From positions 1 to 55,170 of the forward strand of contig NZ_CABVPL010000055.1 in the NCBI RefSeq assembly GCF_902499045.1: a stretch of DNA of 55,170 nt. Direction: 5' to 3'. The notes below the pieces were generated by a model that saw nothing but the letters and a program-made list of their open reading frames with translations, was not told where the DNA came from and made no database searches. Source of the stretch: Burkholderia latens. Its GTDB lineage: Bacteria > Pseudomonadota > Gammaproteobacteria > Burkholderiales > Burkholderiaceae. Position 1 is the first letter of the stretch, and every line of letters begins with the position of its first letter. Positions 9,167-15,952 of the stretch are shown here, piece after piece. Both the position numbers and the translations under genes were made by a program.

Positions 9167-9946
9167 TTACTTCGCGACGATGTCGCGCTTGAAGTACTTC
9201 TGCGACAGCGCGCTCAGCGTGCCGTCCTTCTTCAGCGCGTCGAGCGCGCCGGCGATCTTCGCCTGCAGCGCCTTGTCGCCCTTGCGCAGCCCGAAGCCGG
9301 TGCCTTCGCCGAGCGTCGCCGGATCCTTCAGCGGCTCGCCGACGATCTGGTAGTCGCGCCCGGCCGGCTTGTCGAGGAAACCGTCCTGCGCGGTCTGCGC
9401 TTCCTGCACGGCCGCGTCGAGGCGCCCCGCGACGAGATCGGCGTAGATCTGGTCCTGATCCTGATAGGACACGACGTCCACGCCCGCATTCGCCCAGTGC
9501 GCCTTCAGGAAATCTTCCTGCGACGAACCCTGCAGCACGCCGACGTGCTTGCCGCGCAGGCTGGCGGCATCCGGCCGCAGCGGCGAGCCGCGGCGCGCGA
9601 CCATCACGATCGGCACGACGTAGATCGGCGGCGTGAAGTCGATGCTCTGCTTGCGCTTCGCGGTGATGTTCATCGCCGAGTTGATCACGTCGAACTTGCG
9701 CGCCTGCAGCGCCGGAATCAACCCGTCGAACGCGTTCTCGACCCACACGCACTTCATGTTCAGCTTCGCGCACACGGCGTTGCCGACGTCGACGTCGAAA
9801 CCCTGAAGCTGGCCGGCGGGCGTCTTGCTCTCGAACGGCGGGTACGCGGCTTCGATTCCGAAGCGCAGCGCGGTCTGTTCCGCGTGCGCGGTGACGGCCG
9901 CGCACGCAAGCGCCGCAACGGCGCAGAGGGAAAGCTTCCAGTTCAT
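9167..9946 (-). CDS. ABC transporter substrate-binding protein for basic/polar amino acids
   Basis: This 259-residue periplasmic binding protein (PBP2, SBP_bac_3 family) has a signal peptide cut near AHA|EQ. The family signature AAYPPFE, GQLQGFDVDVGNAVCAKL and the R-T/I-dependent alpha-amino ligand region (ITAKRKQSIDF) resemble LAO/HisJ/ArtJ-type proteins. The ATG at 9946 follows AAGGAATTC. No permease or ATPase gene is adjacent, so it must use components encoded elsewhere. Its place upstream of the FAD oxidoreductase suggests it imports that enzyme's substrate. Confidence 0.88.
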   Translation of the reverse strand: MNWKLSLCAVAALACAAVTAHAEQTALRFGIEAAYPPFESKTPAGQLQGFDVDVGNAVCAKLNMKCVWVENAFDGLIPALQARKFDVINSAMNITAKRKQSIDFTPPIYVVPIVMVARRGSPLRPDAASLRGKHVGVLQGSSQEDFLKAHWANAGVDVVSYQDQDQIYADLVAGRLDAAVQEAQTAQDGFLDKPAGRDYQIVGEPLKDPATLGEGTGFGLRKGDKALQAKIAGALDALKKDGTLSALSQKYFKRDIVAK

Positions 9947-10020
9947 GACGAATTCCTTCGATTCCTGTTGGGGCGTTGAAGACCGGTCGCGCGGCGACAC
10001 ATCGGTCCGCAGCTGAAATA

Positions 10021-10044
10021 TAGACTCTTAGTCTACTATAGACT
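10021..10044. promoter_or_regulatory. Palindromic operator candidate 1 (alternating half-sites)
   Basis: TAGACT-CTT-AGTCTA-CTA-TAGACT gives three half-sites alternating in orientation with 3-nt spacers, that is, two overlapping perfect inverted repeats. The inner one, AGTCTA-CTA-TAGACT (10030-10044), matches the second site upstream of the plus-strand gene. Likely bound by the YheO-type regulator encoded at 11361; this is inference. Confidence 0.6.
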
Positions 10045-10182
10045 ATAGGGGATACGATAATCCCGGCACTGGTGTACGTCGCAAAATCGGCGAACGTGGT
10101 CTACATCGCTGAATTGTCGGGATTTTCCCTCACGGATGCGACGCGACCGTGTCCCCAAAAGAAAAATCGACCCGCCTTCTTT

Positions 10183-10197
10183 TGTCTATATTAGACT
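10183..10197. promoter_or_regulatory. Palindromic operator candidate 2
   Basis: TGTCTA-TAT-TAGACT repeats the (A/T)GTCTA-N3-TAGACT architecture of the site at 10030-10044. It lies 73 bp upstream of the cyclodeaminase-family start codon, in the expected promoter zone. Confidence 0.6.
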
Positions 10198-10269
10198 TTT
10201 AATCCACAATGAACCCCGCCGGACACGCGCTTTCGAGACCGTGCTGTCCAGCCCCGACCGGAGACTCTG

Positions 10270-11232
10270 ATGACGCAACCCGCCCCGACCCCGCCGCTGA
10301 CCGTCGACGAAGCCGCGGTGCGCGCGGCGCTGCCGTCGCTCGACGTGCTCGGCACGCTGCGCCGCATGTTCGCGTCGCTCGCGTCGGCCCGCGCGGTGCA
10401 GCCGCCGCAAACGCTGACGCCGTTCCCCGACCAGGCCGGCGATTTCATCACGTACCTCGGCGCGCTCGCCGACGAACAGGTGTTCGGCGCGAAGCTGTCG
10501 CCGTACGTCGTGACGGGCGCCAAACCGATCGTCACCGCATGGACCGCACTGATGTCGATGCGCACCGGCCAGCCGCTGATGTGGTGCGACGCCGGGCTGC
10601 TGACGGTCGAGCGCACGGCCGGCACGACGGCGCTCGCGGTCGACTGCCTCGCGCCGCGCGACGCGCGCCGGCTCGCGGTGATCGGCACGGGCGCGGTCGG
10701 CCTCGCGCATCTGCGCCACACCGCCGCATTGCGCGACTGGGCGTCGATCAGCGTCCATTCCCCGGCGCTTGCCGGCGACCCGGCGCTGCAGACCACGCTC
10801 GCGCGGATCGATCCGCGCGCCCGTGCGGCCGCCAGCGTCGGCGCGTGCGTGCGCGACGCGGACGTCGTGATGCTGTGCACGTCGTCGGGCACGCCGGTGC
10901 TCGCGGACGGCATGCTCACCCGCCCGGCGCTCGTCACGTCGATCAGCACCAACGTCGCACGCGCACACGAGATTCCGCCCGCGTGGCTGCCCGACATGGA
11001 CGTGTACTGCGACTACCGGCACACGACGCCCGCGAGCGCGGGCGAGATGCTGATCGCGGCGGCCGAGCACGGCTGGACGCCCGAGCGGATCGTCGGCGAT
11101 TTGCCCGAGCTCGTCACCGGCACGTGTGCGGCGCCGTCGCGCACGCGTCATGCGTTGTTCCGCTCGATCGGCCTCGGCCTCGAGGACATCGCGATCGCGC
11201 ACGCGCTGTACGCGCACCTGACGCGCGCATGA
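10270..11232 (+). CDS. Ornithine cyclodeaminase/mu-crystallin family dehydrogenase (DauB-like)
   Basis: This 320-residue protein has the ornithine cyclodeaminase/mu-crystallin fold, with a C-terminal Rossmann nucleotide site (VIGTGAVGLAHL, about residues 137-148) and CTSSGTPV further on. Family members include ornithine cyclodeaminase, delta1-pyrroline-2-carboxylate reductase and the NAD(P)H-dependent L-arginine dehydrogenase DauB. Paired with a D-amino-acid dehydrogenase, it would rebuild the L-amino acid from the keto/imino acid. A GGAG site precedes the ATG at 10270. The exact substrate remains open. Confidence 0.85.
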   Translation: MTQPAPTPPLTVDEAAVRAALPSLDVLGTLRRMFASLASARAVQPPQTLTPFPDQAGDFITYLGALADEQVFGAKLSPYVVTGAKPIVTAWTALMSMRTGQPLMWCDAGLLTVERTAGTTALAVDCLAPRDARRLAVIGTGAVGLAHLRHTAALRDWASISVHSPALAGDPALQTTLARIDPRARAAASVGACVRDADVVMLCTSSGTPVLADGMLTRPALVTSISTNVARAHEIPPAWLPDMDVYCDYRHTTPASAGEMLIAAAEHGWTPERIVGDLPELVTGTCAAPSRTRHALFRSIGLGLEDIAIAHALYAHLTRA

Positions 11233-11360
11233 GCGGCACGCGCATGCGGGGCCGATACAATGGCGCAACCGCCGCGGCAGCGCGCGGGCGTACGGGCCGG
11301 CCGATCGACGGTACGCCCGCGCGCCGCGCCGACGCGCTGCGCGGCCCCCGCTCACCCGAG

Positions 11361-12020
11361 ATGGCGATTCCGATGCGCAAGAAGCAATCCCCCGTCAAAG
11401 ACCTGCTGCTCACCCGCTATGCACCGATCGCCGACGGTATCGCGGCGCTGTTCTTCCCGTATGCGGAAGTCGTGATCCACGACCTGCACGACCAGACGGT
11501 GCTGTACCTCGCGAACAACCTGTCGAAGCGCGAAGTCGGCGACGACTCGGCGCTCGAGGAAATCGACCATTCGGCGCGCGAGCGCGTGATCGGCCCGTAC
11601 GAGAAGCTGAACTGGGACGGCCGCCGGATGCGCTGCGTGAGCAACGTGCTGTTCGACGACGAAGGCCGCCCGGCCGGGATGATGTGCATCAACTTCAACA
11701 TCGCGGTATTCGACGACGTGCGCGCGACGCTCGACGTGTTCATCAAGGGCGCGGGCATCGTCGCGCAACCGGACGAGCTGTTCCGCGACGACTGGCAGGA
11801 GCGGATCAACACGTTCCTGCACGGCTGGCTGCGCGAACGGCAGGTCGGCCTGAATGGCCTCACGCGCGAACATCGCCGCGAGCTCGTCGAGGCGCTGTAC
11901 GCGGAAGGCGCGTTCCGCGGCAAAAGCGCCGCCAACTACGTCGCGAACGTGCTCGGGATGGGCCGCGCGACCGTCTACAAGCACCTGAAGCATCTGAAGG
12001 AAACGCAGGGCGACGCGTAA
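11361..12020 (+). CDS. YheO-type PAS/HTH transcriptional regulator (DauR-like)
   Basis: This 219-residue regulator has an N-terminal YheO-like PAS domain (about residues 12-125, with ALFFPYAEVVIHDL and MMCINFNIAVFDDV) and a C-terminal helix-turn-helix (ANVLGMGRATVYKHLKHLKE, about 195-214). This two-domain layout matches DauR of Pseudomonas. It follows the cyclodeaminase-family gene by 128 bp on the same strand and probably controls the divergent locus through the (A/T)GTCTA-N3-TAGACT palindromes. The start is the ATG at 11361; an in-frame ATG at 11373 is also possible. Confidence 0.85.
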   Translation: MAIPMRKKQSPVKDLLLTRYAPIADGIAALFFPYAEVVIHDLHDQTVLYLANNLSKREVGDDSALEEIDHSARERVIGPYEKLNWDGRRMRCVSNVLFDDEGRPAGMMCINFNIAVFDDVRATLDVFIKGAGIVAQPDELFRDDWQERINTFLHGWLRERQVGLNGLTREHRRELVEALYAEGAFRGKSAANYVANVLGMGRATVYKHLKHLKETQGDA

Positions 12021-12132
12021 GCGGCACGCGCCACCGGTATTCGGCGTCCGTGCCTATGCTTCGTGATACGTCGCGGGACAGCCCTTTCCGCCTGGGCCGG
12101 CCTGCCGCGAAAGGAAGTGTCGAAGCACAAAA

Positions 12133-12140
12133 TGCTATAG
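12133..12140 (+). promoter_or_regulatory. Possible extended -10 promoter of the DsbA-family gene
   Basis: TGCTATAGT at about 12132-12140 is an extended -10-like element about 35 bp upstream of the ATG at 12175. The matching -35 (GTCGAA, about 12119) is weak, so this is tentative. Confidence 0.35.
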
Positions 12141-12174
12141 TCTCGGTTACACTTTTTTGCCGCCCGAACTGTCC

Positions 12175-12909
12175 ATGACGACGCCCTCCGCCCCGACCGC
12201 CCGCCCGACGCTTACCGTCGAAATCTGGTCCGACCTGATCTGCCCGTGGTGCTGGATCGGCAAGCGGCGCTTCGACGACGCGCTCGCCGCATTCGCACAC
12301 GCGGACCGCGTCGACGTCGCGCTGCGTGCATACCGGCTGATGCCGGGCCGGCCGGTCGAACCGGTCGAGGCGATGCTCGCGGGCAAGTATCGGATGTCGG
12401 CCGCGCAGGTCGGTCAGATGCTGCGGCAGGTCACGGACGCGGCCGCGAGCGTCGGGCTGCGCTACGACCTGCCCGGCACGCTCGTCGGCGACACGCTCGA
12501 TGGCCACCGCCTCGTGAAGCTCGCGGAAGCCACCGGCCGCGCGCATGCGCTGACCGAACGGCTGTACCGTGCGTATTTCTGCGAGCACGGTTCGCTGTTC
12601 GACCACGCGTCGTTGCTCGACTTCGCGGTCGAGGCAGGGCTCGAGCGCTCGGCGGCCGAAGCCGTGCTGAGCAGCGACGCGTACCGCGACGAAGTCGACG
12701 CCGACATCGCGCGTGCCGCGCAGATCGGCGGGCATGGCGTGCCGCTGTTCGTGTTCGGCGGCCGCTATGCGGTGTCCGGTGCGCAGCCGACCGACGTGTT
12801 CGCGCAGGCGCTCGAGCACGCGTGGCGCGACGGCGCGATCGTCGAACTCGCCGGTGACGACGCGGCCGCGTGCGGCCCCGACGGCTGCGAACTGCCGCCG
12901 CGCGGATAA
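12175..12909 (+). CDS. DsbA-family oxidoreductase (FrnE-like)
   Basis: This 244-residue thioredoxin-fold protein has the redox motif C23-P-W-C26 in the strand-loop WSDLICPWCWIGK, as in the FrnE/polyketide-associated DsbA group. The cis-Pro segment is GVPLFVFGGRYAVSGAQ. There is no signal peptide, so it acts in the cytoplasm as a disulfide/thiol oxidoreductase. The ATG at 12175 (MTTPSAP) is preferred; an in-frame TTG at 12157 has no ribosome-binding site. It is flanked by unrelated genes. Confidence 0.88.
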   Translation: MTTPSAPTARPTLTVEIWSDLICPWCWIGKRRFDDALAAFAHADRVDVALRAYRLMPGRPVEPVEAMLAGKYRMSAAQVGQMLRQVTDAAASVGLRYDLPGTLVGDTLDGHRLVKLAEATGRAHALTERLYRAYFCEHGSLFDHASLLDFAVEAGLERSAAEAVLSSDAYRDEVDADIARAAQIGGHGVPLFVFGGRYAVSGAQPTDVFAQALEHAWRDGAIVELAGDDAAACGPDGCELPPRG

Positions 12910-13034
12910 CGCCGGGCGCGCGCGACGCGCGCCGCCGCTACGTGCCGCTGCTGCCATAAACCGGCAGGAAGCGTGCTCGGACGACGTCTACAATGCAGCC
13001 TTTCAAATAACAAACACAGCGAGGGCTGCAGCTC

Positions 13035-14474
13035 ATGACCCACGGAATTCACGGCGAGAAGCGCTGGTACGCGCTGATCGCCCTCTGCCTCGGCGTGCTG
13101 ATGATCGTGCTCGACAGCACGATCGTGAACGTCGCGCTGCCGTCGATCAGCACCGACCTCCACTTCACCGAAACCGCGCTGGTCTGGGTCGTCAACGCGT
13201 ATCTGCTGACGTTTGGCGGCTGCCTGTTGCTCGGCGGCCGGCTCGGCGACCTGTACGGCCAGCGGCGCATGTTCCTCGCGGGCCTCGTCGTGTTCACGCT
13301 CGCATCGCTCGGCTGCGGCCTCGCGCAATCGCAGACGATGCTGATCGCCGCGCGCGCGGTGCAAGGCTTCGGCGGCGCGATCGTGTCGGCCGTGTCGCTG
13401 TCGCTGATCATGAACCTGTTCACCGAGCCGGGCGAACGCGCGCGCGCGATGGGCGTCTACGGCTTCGTCTGCGCGGGCGGCGGCAGCATCGGCGTGCTGC
13501 TCGGCGGGCTGCTGACCAGCTCGCTGTCGTGGCACTGGATCTTCCTCGTCAATCTGCCGATCGGCATCGCCGTCTATGCGATGTGCGTCGCGCTGCTGCC
13601 GCGCATGCGCGCGCCGGCCGGCGCCGCGCGGCTCGACGTCGCCGGCGCGATCACCGTGACCGCGTCGCTGATGCTCGCGGTCTACGGGATCGTCGGCGGC
13701 AACGAGGCCGGCTGGCTGTCGGCGCAGACCATCGTGCTGATCGGCGCGGCCGCCGCGCTGCTCGCGCTGTTCGTCGCGATCGAGGCGCGCGTCGCGCATC
13801 CGCTGATGCCGCTCACGCTGTTCGCCGCGCGCAACGTCGCGCTCGCGAACGTGATCGGCGTGCTGTGGGCGGCCGCGATGTTCGCGTGGTTCTTCCTGTC
13901 CGCGCTGTACATGCAGCGCGTGCTCGGCTACGGGCCGCTGCAGGTCGGGCTCGCGTTCCTGCCGGCGAACCTGATCATGGCCGCGTTCTCGCTCGGGCTG
14001 TCCGCGCGGATCGTGATGCGCTTCGGGATCCGCGGCCCGATCGTGGCCGGCCTGCTGATCGCCGCCTGCGGCCTCGCGCTGTTTTCGCGCGCGCCGGCGG
14101 ACGGCAGCTTCGTGTGGCACGTGCTGCCCGGCATGACGCTGCTCGGCATCGGTGCGGGCGTCGCGTTCAATCCGGTGCTGCTCGCCGCGATGAGCGACGT
14201 CGATCCGGCCGATTCCGGGCTCGCGTCGGGCATCGTCAACACCGCGTTCATGATGGGCGGCGCGCTCGGCCTCGCAGTGCTCGCGAGCCTCGCGGCCGCG
14301 CGCACCGACGCGCTCGCGGCCGCCCATGCGACACCGCTCGACGCGCTGAACGGCGGCTATCACGCGGCGTTCGCGGTCGGCGCGGCATTCGCGGCCGCAG
14401 CCGGGCTGCTCGGGCTTGCGCTGCGCGTCCGCCGCGAGGACGCCGTGTCGGACGTCGGGCCGGCGATGCACTGA
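13035..14474 (+). CDS. MFS drug-efflux transporter, DHA2 (EmrB/QacA) family
   Basis: This 479-residue inner-membrane protein is predicted to have 14 transmembrane helices. Signatures are LDSTIVNVALPSI in helix 1 (motif D1-like), the loop 2-3 motif A (GGRLGDLYGQRRMF) and the antiporter motif C in helix 5 (GFVCAGGGSIGVLLGG). It probably expels hydrophobic compounds by proton antiport. The gene stands alone with a GAGGGCTGC-type ribosome-binding site; no periplasmic adaptor (EmrA) is next to it. Confidence 0.92.
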   Translation: MTHGIHGEKRWYALIALCLGVLMIVLDSTIVNVALPSISTDLHFTETALVWVVNAYLLTFGGCLLLGGRLGDLYGQRRMFLAGLVVFTLASLGCGLAQSQTMLIAARAVQGFGGAIVSAVSLSLIMNLFTEPGERARAMGVYGFVCAGGGSIGVLLGGLLTSSLSWHWIFLVNLPIGIAVYAMCVALLPRMRAPAGAARLDVAGAITVTASLMLAVYGIVGGNEAGWLSAQTIVLIGAAAALLALFVAIEARVAHPLMPLTLFAARNVALANVIGVLWAAAMFAWFFLSALYMQRVLGYGPLQVGLAFLPANLIMAAFSLGLSARIVMRFGIRGPIVAGLLIAACGLALFSRAPADGSFVWHVLPGMTLLGIGAGVAFNPVLLAAMSDVDPADSGLASGIVNTAFMMGGALGLAVLASLAAARTDALAAAHATPLDALNGGYHAAFAVGAAFAAAAGLLGLALRVRREDAVSDVGPAMH

Positions 14475-14530
14475 CGGCCGTCCCGGCCTGAGCCCGGGCG
14501 TGCGCCGCCCCTCGTTCGTTGCCCCGGCCT

Positions 14531-14546
14531 GCCCCGCCGGCGGGGC
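14531..14546. terminator. Possible terminator hairpin after the MFS gene
   Basis: GCCCCGCCGGCGGGGC is a perfect 16-bp GC palindrome 57 bp downstream of the MFS stop codon. A strong U-tract is missing, so termination is only tentative. Confidence 0.35.
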
Positions 14547-14768
14547 GTTGGACCGAATCCCGGCCGGCGTCGATGGCACGCCCGACCGCACCGCGGCGCA
14601 CGTTCAAACAACCGTTTTACCTGCCGCCGGCGACGCGGCCTGCGGCCCCTCCGGCCGATTTTTAACGTAGTCGTACACCGGAGCGTCACTTTTGCGACAA
14701 TGGCAGACTTTGACGCGCGCGCCGCGGCCGCGCACCGCCGCCGACCACCGCATAACCGCCTGCTTCCG

Positions 14769-15557
14769 ATGTCGCTTCCCCATATCGATCTGCTGTACTC
14801 CCTGTCCGGCCTGTTCGTCGGCGTTCTCGTCGGGCTGACGGGCGTCGGCGGCGGTTCGCTGATGACGCCGATCCTCGTGCTGCTGTTCGGCGTCCACCCC
14901 GCGACGGCAGTCGGCACCGACCTGCTTTATGCCGCCGCGACCAAGGCCACGGGCACGCTCGTGCACGGACTGAAGGGGTCGATCGACTGGCGCATCACCG
15001 GCCGGCTCGCGGCCGGCAGCGTCCCGGCCGCGGCCGTCACGCTGTGGCTGCTGCACACGCACGGGATGAATTCGCCGTGCACCGCGCGGATGATCCAGCT
15101 GGTGCTCGGCTTCGCGCTGCTGCTCACGTCGGTCGCGCTGATCTTCCGTCCTCAGCTGACGGCGCTCGCCGCGCGCAATCCGCTCGCGCCGAGCCCTGCA
15201 CGCACGCTGTGGTCGACCGTGCTGACGGGCGCCGTGCTCGGCGCGCTCGTGTCGATGACGTCGGTCGGCGCCGGCGCGATCGGCGTGACCGTGCTCCTGC
15301 TGCTGTATCCGCTGCTCGCGACGACCCGCATCGTCGGTTCCGACATCGCGCACGCGGTGCCGCTCACGCTCGTTGCGGGCATGGGCCACTGGCTGCTCGG
15401 CTCGGTCGACTGGTCGATGCTGCTGTCGCTGCTGCTCGGCTCGCTGCCCGGCATCGTGATCGGCAGCCTGTTGTCGGCGCGCGCGCCCGAGCGGCTGCTG
15501 CGCAACCTGCTCGCCGCGACGCTCGTCGCGGTCGGCGTGCGGCTCGTGCTCGCATAA
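14769..15557 (+). CDS. TauE/SafE-family sulfite/anion exporter-like membrane protein
   Basis: This 262-residue integral membrane protein has about eight helices and the two repeated family motifs: GVLVGLTGVGGGSLMTPIL near the N-terminus and GALVSMTSVGAGAIGVTVLL in the second half. TauE/SafE proteins move sulfonates, sulfite or other anions out of the cell. The start at 14769 is chosen because the family begins there; an in-frame ATG at 14700 would add 23 Arg/Ala-rich residues that look non-coding. No sulfur genes lie next to it, so the substrate is unknown. Confidence 0.88.
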   Translation: MSLPHIDLLYSLSGLFVGVLVGLTGVGGGSLMTPILVLLFGVHPATAVGTDLLYAAATKATGTLVHGLKGSIDWRITGRLAAGSVPAAAVTLWLLHTHGMNSPCTARMIQLVLGFALLLTSVALIFRPQLTALAARNPLAPSPARTLWSTVLTGAVLGALVSMTSVGAGAIGVTVLLLLYPLLATTRIVGSDIAHAVPLTLVAGMGHWLLGSVDWSMLLSLLLGSLPGIVIGSLLSARAPERLLRNLLAATLVAVGVRLVLA

Positions 15558-15952
15558 GCGCGGCGGGGCGGCTCGCCAACGCCGCACGCGCGGCGATCCC
15601 CCACCGCAAGCCCGCGCATCGTGCGCCGGCGATTCATCTGAAAAAACAGCGCGACCGGCTCACCCCGATCGGGATGTCGTCCATCCGGTATACCGAACCC
15701 GCGCTGCCCCGCATACAGCCAGGCCGCCGGAGCCGCGGCGTGGTGCTTGCTGCCCCAGCTGCTTCGGTTGCTGCTGCTTCGTCTGCGGCGTGCGCGCCTG
15801 CAGCTTCAGCATGCGCTAAAAGCGGTGCGGTGCGCGAGGATGCCGTCGTAGCGCGTGCCGTGCCGACAAAAGCCGACGGAAAGCGATTCCGGACGTGAAA
15901 ACAAAAAGCCGGACGACTGTCCGGCTCCGGGCCTGCGGCGCGACGCACGCCG
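15558..15952. other. 395-bp spacer without a convincing gene
   Basis: A 75-codon plus-strand frame at 15674-15898 (Ala-rich, no clear ribosome-binding site) is the best candidate, but its codon bias is poor and the opposite strand is equally open. The clear element here is the terminator at 15896-15926. Confidence 0.4.
15896..15926 (-). terminator. Intrinsic terminator of the 3HB-oligomer hydrolase gene
   Basis: Read on the minus strand, AGCCGGAC-AGTC-GTCCGGCT forms a perfect 8-bp stem followed by TTTTGTTTT. It lies 27 bp after the hydrolase stop codon. Confidence 0.85.

Larger units (their letters stand above)
9947..10269. promoter_or_regulatory. Divergent control region of the dau-like locus
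   Basis: This 323-bp, unusually AT-rich spacer separates the binding-protein/oxidoreductase genes (minus) from the cyclodeaminase-family/regulator genes (plus). It contains the two palindromes listed separately and the AT-rich promoter-like stretches CTATAGACTATAG (about 10036-10048) and TTTTAATC (about 10197-10204). Confidence 0.7.

Noticed and set aside
15674-15898. 75-codon Ala-rich ORF between TauE and the 3HB-oligomer hydrolase gene
   Set aside because: Weak ribosome-binding site and poor codon bias; the opposite strand is equally open, so it is not listed as a gene.
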